Of a DNA stretch of 64,000 nucleotides, positions 11,069 to 22,031 are shown one piece after another. The notes beneath the pieces were generated by a model. That model did no database searches, had not been told where the DNA came from, and was given only the letters and a program-made list of their open reading frames with translations. Each line of letters opens with the position of its first letter. Position 1 is the first letter of the stretch. Both the position numbers and the translations under genes were made by a program. This stretch comes from Malachius bipustulatus (taxonomy: Eukaryota; Arthropoda; Insecta; Coleoptera; Melyridae), in assembly GCA_910589415.1 (NCBI GenBank), contig OU342633.1, positions 7,788,858-7,852,857 on the forward strand, read 5' to 3'.

Positions 11069-11735
11069 TACAGGGTGATTCATTATAATGTCGCCCCCCT
11101 TTAACTTTGTTATTTCATGTGTCTCAAAAAAATTAAAAGTAGGGTTATGTAGGTGCTAAAAAAGACTTTTTTATACGTATAACAAAAATTTGAAAATAGA
11201 TCAGTATACAGGGAAAACCAAAAATTTAATTTTTTTTTCAATGGAACAACCTATATATGAATCTATTTTTCGATTCCTGGTAAAATTCTAAACATAATTT
11301 ATATAACATACCGTATACCTAAATTCAATAGTTTCTGAAATATTCGCATTTGAAACTATTTAAAAAACCGTGTGTATGGCTACCAAATTGAAAACCTCGA
11401 TCATCTTAAAGATTTGATACGGATTAAAATTAATATTTATTGTTAGATTTCTTGATTTGCAACAGGTGTTTTATAAAATATTTGATGATGTTTCAAATGC
11501 GAATATTTCGGAAGCCTTTGAATTTAGGTATACGGTATGTTATATAAGTTATGCTTAGAATTTTACGAGGAATCGAAAAATAAATTCATATATAGGGTGA
11601 TCCATTGAAAAAAAAATTTAATTTTTCGTTTTCCCTGTATACTGATCTACTTTCAAATTTTTGTTACACGTATAAAAAAGTCTTTTTTAGCACCTACATA
11701 ACCCCACTTATAATTTTTTTGGGACACATGAAAAC
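11069..11735. mobile_element. Foldback element, TACAGGGTGATTCATT terminus
   Basis: Left arm 11069-11330 (TATGTAGGTGCTAAAAAAGA, then CAGTATACAGGGAAAACC) returns inverted at about 11500-11735. The right outer end is eroded. A different foldback starts 13 bp further on. Confidence 0.75.
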
Positions 11736-12523
11736 TGTACCTATAGGTACAGGGTCTTCAAAGTTAAGTCGGCACTATTGCTGACTTCATTATTTTTGGA
11801 TCTACAAAATCGGTTAAATTAGCAAACTAGTAGGTATGTATAGTATTTTTTCCGCTGAATAAAGCAACAATGACAACAGAAAAACAATTGAACATCGTGT
11901 TTTCGAGTTATGTCAAAAAGTTCTATTTTTTAAACGAGACACCCGGTATATTTTTGTGTTTTCATATTTCCCGATAAAATCCAATAATGATAAATTAGTT
12001 AGTTTTTGAGTTGTAAACAAATAAAAATTGCAAGTTTTCGTTTTGAAAGCAGTGTAGAGGTTACATCGGAAACGATTCAAGATCATCACCCTAAACAAAA
12101 AATTCATCCACATCCTAGCAGTACATAAAAAGTTAAAATAGGGCCACGTAAGCAATTTTTCGATATAATGAGTCGTTTACGATCTACGCTGTTTTGAAAA
12201 TGAAAAATTCCGATTTACATTTGTTTATAACTAGAGCTCTGATTATATGCAAAATGCATATTTTTGCATATTTTGCATTTTTTATCAATTTTTCGCACGA
12301 AATGCATTTTTTTAGGAAACTTGCATATTTCTGCATATTTTGTTATTTTTGCCACATAAAATACTTATTTTGACAATAATTATTATTGACGGATATACTA
12401 GAAAAAATATTATATAAAAACCAAAAATAAGCTTAAAGTGAATCTTGTTGTGATGGATTTTTCAATTTTTTTTATTTAACTGTACCCTTTTGAAAGTGTT
12501 ATTTACCTCCTAGGCCTATAATT

Positions 12524-13120
12524 ACACGATATGGGGCACCTGGCTCGAGGCTGCTTTATTTTATTTCGACCATTTAAATGAAATTCAGGAATTAATGTCG
12601 AAATTTGATGAAGATAGTTCCTCAGCAATTAGGAAAGCGAAAAAGATTTTAAGCAATAAGAAACTAGGCTAACATCTTAGTTTTATTAACAACTAAATAT
12701 AAAATAATTGCGAACACAATTTCTAAGCTTGAAAAACAGGGTATACTTCGCTAAACGAGAATCTGTAAAACTAATAGAGAATTTAAAATTGGTAGTATAG
12801 ATAGTGTACATGGACCTACTGCTCAATCAATAATAAAAAAAAACTCAGTGAAACATTAAGTAAAAATAGTGGGTTTAGTACTTTGACAGTGATTTTGAAA
12901 GTTTTAAATGGAGATTTTTCAAACGAGTTGACAATAATTGATCCTTTAATAATTTTATTATTAAAATATGCTCCTATTACATCTGTTGATGTAGAATGCA
13001 GTTTTTCTGCATATAAACACATGGCAAGTGATAGAGATAGAAGACAATCATTTTAAGTGGAAAACTTGGAAAAACATTTAATTGTAAAGGTAAATAGTAA
13101 TGTTTTTAGTATTAATTGAA
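12524..13120 (+). pseudogene. Decayed hAT-type transposase, C-terminal half
   Basis: Pieces of one protein are readable in order: WGTWLEAALFYFDHLNEI (from 12532) running to a TAA near 12670, ISKLEKQGI (about 12718-12745), then LKVLNGDFSNELTII and APITSVDVECSFSAYKHM (about 12970-13023), SDRDRRQSF, a TAA, and VENLEKHLIV. The SVDVECSFS block is the hAT dimerisation region; the sequence recalls the BED-finger/CGGBP1-like branch. Stops and frameshifts show it is dead. No N-terminal DNA-binding half is visible. Confidence 0.85.
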
Positions 13121-13324
13121 TAATAATAATTGTAAACCAAATCTTTTATATGATTTTATATAAATAAAAATACAGTGTTATGTATGTACCTACTTTATAC
13201 TTAAAAAACTTATTGAAAACAATAATTTATTGCATTTTTACTATTTTCCGTTAAATAAACATTTTGCATATGTTTTGCGTAGTTTGCATATTTTGTTGCA
13301 TATTTGGTTGAAAAACCTTGCATA

Positions 13325-14176
13325 TACAGTGTGACCTATTTGTTCTTGAAACACCCTGTTGAATCTTAATTTATGGTGCGATTTTAGAGAAATTTCTTTT
13401 ACACCATAGAGCTTGATAAACTATATTTTGGGAGCAAAAAGCGTCTCATTCCTACAAAATCCAAGGCCTACTAGATCAGTGTTTACTTGTAAAATCTCAA
13501 AAATTCATATTAGCGATTTTTTTAGAAAAAAACTGGGCACGCCACGGGATTCACCAGCCCTCAAAACGGTACTGTACCAAATTTTATTGGAAATGTCAGA
13601 GTAATAAGGATCTTGCAGTTATTTTAGAAATTCATAATAGAACTCCGAATTTTCATTAATTCATTTGAAAAGGTCAAGAGAGACAAAATAGAAATTGTAC
13701 GTCTAGTCGGTGATAATGTAGGTACTTTAATTTTTTAATTATAATTTTTTATTATTTATTTATTTTTTTTATTTTGATTTGATTTTTTTTATTTTTATTT
13801 TTACTTTTTTTTAATTTAAATTTTTACTTATGATATAGCTTTTGACCTTTTTCAAATTAATTTATGAAAATCGGAGCATTATTATGAATTTTTAAAATAA
13901 CTACAAGATCCTTATTACTCTGACATTTCCAATAAAATTTGGTACAGTACCGTTTTGAGGGCTGGTGAATCCCGTGGCGTGCCCTCGCTAATATGAATTT
14001 TTGAGATTTTACAAGTAAACACTGATCTAGTAGGCCCTGGATTTTGTAGGAATGAGACGCTTTTTGCTCCCAAAATATAGTTTATCAAGCTCTATGGTTT
14101 AAAAGATTTTTTTTTTAAATCGCACCATAAATTAAGATTCTACAGGGTGTTTCAAGAACAAATGGGTCACACTGTA
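13325..14176. mobile_element. Foldback nested inside the hAT element
   Basis: The ends are TACAGTGTGACCTATTTGTT and CAAATGGGTCACACTGTA. The arms match closely (CATAGAGCTTGATAAACTAT, then GGGATTCACCAGCCCTCAAA) down to a T-rich centre at about 13720-13850. It interrupts the 3' part of the hAT element between TTGCA-TA and TATGCGCA, so it is the youngest layer of the nest. Confidence 0.88.
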
Positions 14177-14515
14177 TATGCGCATATTTTTGTAATTTTT
14201 CTTGCATATAATCCGAGCTCTATTTATAACTCAAAAAATTAATTAATTTAAATCGTAACTGTAAAAACTATGCTTATTGGATTTCCACAGGAAATATGAA
14301 AACACAAAAATATATCGGATGTCTCATTTAAAAAAAAATAGATTTTTTTGACATAACTCGAAAACGCGATGTTCATTTGTTTTTCAGTTGTCATTGTTGT
14401 TTTATTCAGCGGAAAAAATACTATATAGGTACCTACTATAGTTTGCTAATTTCATTTCACCGATTTTGTAGATCCAAAAATAACGAAGTTAGCAATAGAG
14501 TGCTGACTTAACTAA

Positions 14516-15322
14516 ATTTTATCCAACATATTATACCTACCTAGTTTATTAAAATATTTAAATCAACTAGTATTCTTAAGAATAATAAGAACGGTAGCTG
14601 ATTTGTTGATGATGCTGAATAATTTGTTTCACAACGAATTGTACCTATTGAAAATTAATATTTTTGTTGGAATGTAAATCATCATCTTGGTCTTGAAATA
14701 TCTAATGCCTTAATTATAACATAAAGTCGGTAGGTATACATATTTTTTTCCAAATGAAACAACTATTCAAATCTATAATTCACGAGTGCAGGCCCATAAA
14801 ACTGAACTAAATGGTTTTATTGCCCCGTCATAAACCCTTAGCTCCCTGTCCATCACTAAACTGCCGCATGATTTCAATAGATATTCATATAAGCGTACGA
14901 AGTTACTACCCAGATATCCTGAAATCGACTGAGCGCTTGGAACGATATCCACTTTCACGAGTTTCGGTATATTTCGACGCTGTCGCCATCTATTTGTCGG
15001 TATATCGTCCTGTGCACAGTTTCTCCCATAAGGTTGCGTATCTTCCTGACTCCTTCAATCAACGGTGCCATAGTGAAACTGTAGGAGCCGCGGATGTAAA
15101 TAATGACCAAATTTTTGTTTATTTTTCTAGCACCTAAATTTTTCTAAGACAAAAATAACAAAACTTGTAATAGTATCATCTATACCGGCCAATTATTAAT
15201 TATTCTAAAAACATACCCACTCGATAGTTTCGTGCTACATGTTATTGCGCAGTAAAAACATACATTACATATTTACAAAAAATTGATCTACAAGTAATTT
15301 TTTGTGTTAGAATGTAGATATA
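14516..15322. other. Mostly unassigned; one end of a terminal-repeat element at 15068-15115
   Basis: GTGAAACTGTAGGAGCCGCG and the following ATGTAAATAATGACCAA match the right end of the element at 52831-53440. The rest (including 14811-15060, which is somewhat GC-richer) shows no recognisable coding or repeat structure. Confidence 0.4.
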
Positions 15323-16087
15323 TACAGGGTGTTATGTAATTGAATGTCAATATTTAAGGGGGTAAATTTTGGGCTCATTTTAAGAGGAAAACTTCATAAG
15401 AACCTAGAAAGAAAATGTCCTAAGAGTCCTAACTTTTGAGATACAGGGTGGTTAAGTTTTATTAAAATAAATCATTTTTTCGTAATATCTGTAATACCGC
15501 TCTGGATATTTTAATGAAATTTCATATACAGGTATTACGCATCAAGGGGCATTTTGTCATGTACCACTTTTCATTTTATTTCCATTATAAACGATGGTGC
15601 ACGAACGTGCAGAATTTTACCGGCATATTTTAGCAGACATTGATGGTACGCCACTGATTTCTGTTCAAATAGAAATCATTTTTGAAATCCCCATTTATTT
15701 CCAAGCAAATTTGATAACTTATTTTTTTTCAATCCGATGCACGGTTTTCGCCTAAAAAAATAAAATCTGTTTCTTCACATGGTCACAAGATTGTCGTTAA
15801 AATGACAATAAAAAAATATAAAAATATGCAGGTAAAATTCTGCAAGATGTGACTAGTGGAGATAAATGTGGTACATGAAAAAATGCCTTTTGATGAGTAA
15901 TACCTGTCTATTAAATTTCATTAAAATATCCAGAGCGGTATTACAGATATTATGAAAAATTATTTATTTGTAAAAACTTTACCACCCTGTATCTCACAAG
16001 TTAAGACTTTTAGGACATACGTTTTTATGAAGTTTTCTTCTTAAAATTGACCCAAAAATATTGACATTCAATTACACAACACCCATA
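15323..16087. mobile_element. Foldback element, TACAGGGTGTTATGTAATTG terminus
   Basis: Left arm 15323-15600 and right arm about 15840-16087 are inverted copies (CAGAGCGGTATTACAGATAT; GGTACATG near the centre). Inner CAGGGTGG / CCACCCTG sites repeat the end motif inside both arms. Confidence 0.8.
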
Positions 16088-16231
16088 TTTTTTTAATTTT
16101 CGCTAAACAACGGCAAAAGGCGTAATTAACATTATGACCAGCTTTTGCTGTATTTTCATTTTGATCATTTTTGACCATTATTTGATTCATTTTCATTGAT
16201 TGTGGATTGTGGCAGTAAATGTACCAGTAAA

Positions 16232-16869
16232 TACAGGGTGATCCCGAAATGGCGGACACGGTATACAGGGTGTTGTAGAGGATGTTCAGAAAGACTGTAA
16301 ATTTAAAACAAAAATTGTTTCCTCGCCTTCGTTACCGAGATATAGGGTGTCCTTTTTCTAAACTTTAAATCAAAACGGCAGTCAAATTTAAACAACCTCC
16401 ACTGGCAATGCACATGATTTGACATAACTATTACGATAGCGTTTGCTTTTTATTTTTATTATTATCGGGAACGGAATTACAGGCATTCAAAGTTTACCTA
16501 TTCCTTGAGTTCAACAAAATTTTTCAATGTGGCATCGTTGTTCAAATTCGAGCTCAACAATGCAACTAAAATAGATTTTGAATAATATTATCGGATATGT
16601 TTCCCCGCAACGATTATCATTTTGAACATTGTTGAACTTTCCATTTCATATGTTTCCATGGTAATATTTATCTGGGTATTATTGTAGACCTACACATTAT
16701 TTTTTCCTTAAGAAGGGTAGTGCAGTGTTGTGACTTTTTTTTCCACAAAAGTGGTCATATCTTCTTAAAGGAGCCATACTGGAGAAAACAGTAAATAAAA
16801 CTTAGAATCCTTTATCCACAGTGGATGCTGTGGTGCTGTCCGTGTCCGTCATTTCGGGATCACCCTGTA
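16232..16869. mobile_element. TACAGGGTGATCCCGAAATG element, copy 1
   Basis: Ends: TACAGGGTGATCCCGAAATG and CATTTCGGGATCACCCTGTA. The interior is not a full palindrome. The same sequence in the opposite orientation lies at 56369-56990. Next to the left end there is a short internal TACAGGGTGTTG repeat (16262). Non-coding. Confidence 0.82.
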
Positions 16870-16927
16870 TATAGGGTGTTATAAAAATAAACTTTTAAAT
16901 AAGAGTTTAATGAGGTACACATGTACT

Positions 16928-18496
16928 ATGCTCTGTCCACTGAGTGTTGTCCGTTGTCATTCCACACTGATTCTGGCTAAACAATTTAATTTAATTCGGT
17001 TTGATTCATACATTTATTTCTAAGTCGAACCAGATGTGGTATCGCAGTTCGTGTCAGTGGCGTGTGAATTGTTATAATTAGGCTTAGGATAATTATGCAT
17101 TTGCATACTTGCATATGCAAGTGCATATTTTTGAAATGTTTTATAATAAATGCATATATTCGGTGTTTTGGGCTTAAATGCATAATTTGATACTAACTGG
17201 TCCATTAATAGTCCATTAATAGGTACCTATATTTAACTATTTCTATAATTTTTGTAATGGGAGATAAAAAAAAATAAGAGGAGATAAACTTTTGTAACTA
17301 TTTCCCAAGTATGATGTACACCAGGTGAAATATATATTTTTTTTTTAAATAAATATTTATTTAAAAATATTTAAAAGTACATATTGTAGAATTTACCAAA
17401 TATAGGAAAATATTAATTACTGAACAGGAATAAGTAGAGAAATTAGTCACGATCATAAAAACCAGGTAAGCATAATAATGCGCTTAATGGGGTTTAAATC
17501 AACCTACATATAATAGATCATATTCTAAGAAATGTTTCTTTAAAATCCTTTGGCTTGGGATAACATTTATTATAAATGTTAATATGCTATAATATGCTAT
17601 AATAGCAGTTCAGTTTTGAGTTTTCAGTCTAGTCTAGTCTAGTCTATTGTCTTCCCCAGTCTATAATCTCATTTTGTTCGATCATTTTTCATAGAAATTT
17701 TTTATATCAACTAATAGATAAATAAATAATCTAAAAGTTTATACCATCTGCTTATTTCCCAAAAAATTTAGTGCATATTTAACTGCATAATTTTGTAAAT
17801 TTAAGTGCATATTTGCATGCATTTTTCGAGGTTTTTAGTGCATAATTATCCGAAGCCTAGTTATAATTATAATTAGAAATAGCATATCACCTACCTGCTG
17901 ATTGGCGTTTAAAAGAAAGCATAACACCTCCGTTTCCTTTTTCTGCAGTAAAATATCCTAGCAATTTAACCACACAAGACCACGTCCTAGGGAGTTCAAT
18001 CGTTTCCCAGCCATTCTGTGTAATTTTTTGTAGTTCGTTGCGAGAATATACCCAGTCCGTTTTTTTAAACGTTAGAAAAACAAGGCAATAGATTTTTAGG
18101 CATTTTATTAATTAATAAGTTAATTAATAGTCAATTAATAATTTACTCGTAGTTTATCACATCGTATAATATCACAGGTAATTCTGCTAATTTCGTATTA
18201 AAAACGTTTCAAATAACAAACCTCATTAGTATATTTAGCGCTGTCACTGTCAACTGACAGTAGTCGATGAGCTGGACGACAATCTTATCGTATCAATTTA
18301 AGCGTATCAAGACGCGAGTCGTACTTCCGTCTCACTCTCGCTCATCTTTTTAGAATTGCTGACGATTCAAACGTATTTCTGACAATACGTGCCAATTTAA
18401 CTCGATTGACTATGCAATGCAATAGAAGGAGTAAGAAACATAACGAGATGATGTATCCTTAGTTATCACAACAGACAACATCAGTGTACAGAGTAT
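16928..18496. mobile_element. Terminal-inverted-repeat element copy 1, split by hAT MITE
   Basis: Left end ATGCTCTGTCCACTGAGTGT; right end, complemented, ATACTCTGTACACTG(A)TGTTG, about 30 bp of imperfect inverted repeat. About 780 bp without the insertion. An inner palindrome, TGTCAACTGACA, lies at 18248-18259. Copy 2 at 47896-48645 is uninterrupted. Superfamily not assigned; no clear target duplication. Confidence 0.8.
17079..17859. mobile_element. hAT-type MITE with 8-bp target duplication
   Basis: Inverted ends TAGGCTTAGGATAATTATGC and complement TAGGCTTCGGATAATTATGC; flanks GTTATAAT at 17071-17078 and 17860-17867. Subterminal TGCATATTTGCAT runs and end sequence resemble the hAT element at 12232-14222. 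No transposase is visible; a (TAGTC)n run lies at about 17625-17645. The empty site at 48036-48056 confirms the insertion point. Confidence 0.92.
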
Positions 18497-18599
18497 ACCT
18501 GACATGATTCGCAAATTTCAATAGACTTATAAAAAACCTTCTTGCGCATCAATCGCAGAAATAGTGTATTTTTAAGCGATTCAATTATCAATATTTTCA

Positions 18600-20100
18600 C
18601 CGCTTTTTAAATGGGATTTCTGAAATTTTCCATAGTCAGGTCATATTAGCGTAGTATGGTTTACTGAGAAAATTTCATTTCATTTAGTTTGGACACGTGC
18701 CTTAGAATGGATTTTTAAATTTAAGAAAATAAAAAAAAATTGGCAAATTTAATTTTTTTTCCTTTTCCTGTGTCCGCCACTGGCTAACTTTACTTAAAAA
18801 ATACTATTCTTTACACTACCTTTAATAAATTCGCAAAAAGTGAAAGGGGAATTTTGAAAACCGAAAATTTGAAATTTTAGAGGAATAAACATCATGTTAA
18901 AACTGTCTACTGGAAAAACTTCAGCTCAATTCCTTCAAAAAAGGCTAATAAACGGTTATAGAAATTTAGCCATTTTTACCCTTTTCCTACCCAGGCCACT
19001 GGCTTATTAATGAAAAATATGCAAATTTTACTGCATTAACTCAAATTTAAAATAATTTTCTTCCAATCGTGTTAATTTGGTTTAAATTTGTTTTTCTAAC
19101 TTGCTTATAGGTAGGTAGGTATAGGGGTTCAAATTTTGGCAATTTTTCTAAAATTGAAAAGGCCGCCATTTTGAAACGGCTCGATTTTACTCAAATACAG
19201 AACCAGACGCTCCTTGCGGCTATCTTACTCATAAAAAAATTTCAGCCCCCTAGATTGAAAACTGCGACCAGAAACCGTGCCTCATAGACGGTTTTTGTTT
19301 TTAATTTGGAGGGACACCCTGTAGAAGTAACGCAGCTTTAGGAAATTTTTTTTACGAAAATTAAATGTCATTTCGAAGTTTCACAAGGGTAAAAAATTTC
19401 GTTCACTAATCCTTAAATATGAAGCTACAGCAGCGGTTTTAAAATTTTACAGAAATAAACATCATATGAAAAAAATATTAATATCTCCGTCATTTTTCTT
19501 ATTTACTTCTTGAAACTTTTAAGGGTTAAAGGATATTAGTGTACTTCCCTACTGTGAAAATTTCAGTTCAATTTCTTTAAAAATGAACTCATAAACGGTT
19601 ATAGAAATTTAGACATTTTTACCCTTTTCCTACCCACGCCACTGGCTTATTAATAAAAATAATGCCAATTTTATTGCTTTAATTCAAATTTCAAATAGTT
19701 TTCTTCCAATCTTGTTAATTTTATTTCAAAGTTTTATTGCCATCTTGCTCATACAGGGGCTCAAAAAATAGCAAATTTTCAAAAAATTCAAATGGCTGCC
19801 ATTTTGAAACGGTTTGGCCGATTTTGCTCAAGTGCAATACCAGACCACTCCTTGTGGATATCTTACTCCCACAAAAATTTCAGCCTCCTAGATTGAAAAC
19901 TGCGACCTGAAATGATACCACAAGAACCGGATTGCGGGAATTTTGAAGGGACACCCTGTAGAAGTGATTCGACTTTTGGACATTTTTTCAACGAAAATCT
20001 AAAGTCATTCCAAAGCTTTATAAGGATCCAAAATTTCGTTTACTAATCTTCAAAAATAAAGCTACAGGAGCGTTTTGAAAATCGAAATTTCGCGTTTTTG
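18600..20100. repeat. Two diverged tandem copies of a repeat unit
   Basis: TAAACGGTTATAGAAATTTAG followed by CTACCCA(G/C)GCCACTGGC appears at 18950-19008 and again at 19594-19650. Each unit ends GGACACCCTGTAGAAGT (about 19312 and 19950), so units are about 640 bp. An inverted third copy lies at about 39000-39610. At 20105-20185 there is an AT-rich TATATA tract. Confidence 0.7.
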
Positions 20101-20482
20101 GAGAAATATATAAATATATATATAAATATATATAATAACGGTGTTTTACTACATTCATAATTTAAATATATAAATATATATATATCGTGGGCAGGTGAAT
20201 TTTGGAAAACCACTTTTTCGTGATCTGGGGGTCATGATCGGTGGACATTTGATGAGTTTGGGTGATTTTCGAAAAGTGATGTCCTCAATAGTGTATTTTT
20301 TTATTAAAAAATACACTAAAAGACAATATTACAAAAAAAAAATATGGGGAATGTTTTTCAGAATTCAATACTCGCAACAAATCTCATTTTAAATTAATTC
20401 TGATCGTTTTCAATTTTGAGATATTTTGAAAAAAAAATTTTTGAATTCAGTTTTTCTTAATAAGTCAATAACGCCTAATGTG

Positions 20483-21070
20483 ACCTTTTAAACTTTTACA
20501 TTGTTGAGACACTTTTTTAAGGCAATTTTTTTGATCCAAACACAAACCTCTGATTGTTAATTGTTTCCAAGTTATTAGCGCTATCTTTTGTTTTTCTTAT
20601 GGGCGCCATATTGGATTTTCATGTCATTCTATATTAAAAAAATTAAGGAAACCAAAAATATATCACATTAAAAAAAATTCTTTTTCCGAAAAAAATAACC
20701 TGTCTTCTACCAAATGTCTTTAATAACCGTAAGACAAGCGATGTCACGTCATTGCTTATGGTTCATTGCTTAAGGCCTATGGCACATTTTGCGACATATT
20801 TTATCACCGTCGTTCGGTGATAAAATTTTATTTTTGTTTCTTCTGAAATAAAAGAAAATTTTGAAGAATTTTTTTGAATGTGATAGATTTTTGGGTTCCT
20901 TAATTTTTTTAATACAAAATGACATGAAAATACAATATTGCGGCCATAAGAAAAACAAAAGATGGCGCTAATAATTTGGAAACAATTATTGACAATCGGA
21001 GGTTTGTATTTTTGGATTAAAAAAAATTCCATAAAAAAGTGTCTCAACAATGTAAAAGTTTAAAAGGTGC
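20483..21070. repeat. Palindrome with about 290-bp arms
   Basis: Left arm TTTTAAACTTTTACATTGTTG... and right arm ...CAACAATGTAAAAGTTTAAAA mirror each other around about 20775. Each includes a TTCTTATGG(G/C)CGCCATATTG / CGGCCATAAGAA site. Arms are diverged at perhaps 10-15%. Confidence 0.75.
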
Positions 21071-22031
21071 ACAGGCAGCTTGAAATTGCACCCATTACAC
21101 TATACTTCGTTTTTAAACTAGGAGGAGTAAATTTAAATAAACCGCCAAAAGACGACACTTCTCATTAATTCATCAGAATTAAAGCCGATAAAATTTGTAC
21201 AAGACATTAAATCTATGCAACACGCAACACTACCGAAGCTTATTATTTTTTTATTGTTACGTTAGCTTACGTTGCCTTCGTCGGATGTTCCACATCAGCC
21301 ATCAGTTCTTTTCAAAACTCAATGAGTTCTTTTTAAAGCCCAGTCAGTTCTTGAAAATCCAATACTTAGGTTCTTTTTTGAGCCAAGTCAATTCTATTTA
21401 GAGCCCAGAGACTGGAGAGTTATTTTCATAATTTAAAAAATTTTCTTGGCTTTTCATTTTCATTCTCCAAACGATTTCAAATGCGATCATGGATAATCCA
21501 ACACCAAGTACAAGTAAGACGATGTCTCCTCTAAAGAAACGTTCCCGCCTAATTTTGGGTCATCTGTCTCTGAATTAAAAACAGTGCATTTTATCTGTAT
21601 GCAACTGTATTTAAAATTTGTCTGGCATCCATTGAAGGGTTAACCACAGGACTGAAAAATCCTTCAGGAAAAGGGGGAAGTCTAATAATATTTTATGTAG
21701 GATGTGAATCAGGTTTTGTGGAAGATTCACTGTTGGTTTTTGAGGAGAAAAAGTGGAGGGGAGTTTTTCATTCCCATTTACAGAAAGCTTATCAGTTTCA
21801 GTAGTACCTGTCTGTTGCAATAAAAACTATGATGTTATGTATTATGTTATTTGTATATAAATATATGTACATGCCATGTAGGTACCTATAACAATACATA
21901 TACGTATGTAGGCTTACCAAATATTGCCTAAAATAAAGTAGGTACTGTCAATCAATTTAATATGGGTGCTATTAATTATTATTATCCAGTATTTTAGAAG
22001 ATATCTAGAAATTATTCGAATTCATTCTATC
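21071..22031. other. No confident gene; small plus-strand frame at 21489
   Basis: A 29-codon frame (ATG at 21489, MDNPTPSTSKTMSPLKKRSR, stop at 21576) looks protein-like in its first part, but no splice context supports it. Imperfect CAGTTCTT repeats lie at about 21300-21360. The rest is AT-rich and unassigned. Confidence 0.25.

Larger units (their letters stand above)
12232..14222 (+). mobile_element. hAT-type transposon with 8-bp target duplication
   Basis: The ends are near-perfect inverted repeats of 21 bp: left TAGAGCTCTGATTATATGCA, right complement TAGAGCTCGGATTATATGCA. Both flanks carry TTTATAAC (12224-12231 and 14223-14230), the 8-bp duplication typical of hAT elements. Subterminal GCATATTTTGCAT repeats lie at both ends. 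Inside are a decayed transposase (12524-13120) and a later foldback insertion (13325-14176). Confidence 0.92.
11748..14515. mobile_element. Foldback element split by a hAT insertion
   Basis: Left arm 11748-12231 includes GTTAAGTCGGCACTATTGCT and TCCGCTGAATAAAGCAACAA. It returns inverted at 14223-14515. Removing the hAT element and one copy of its target duplication restores a foldback of about 770 bp. A third copy of one arm lies at the right edge of the window (63640-63815). Confidence 0.85.
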
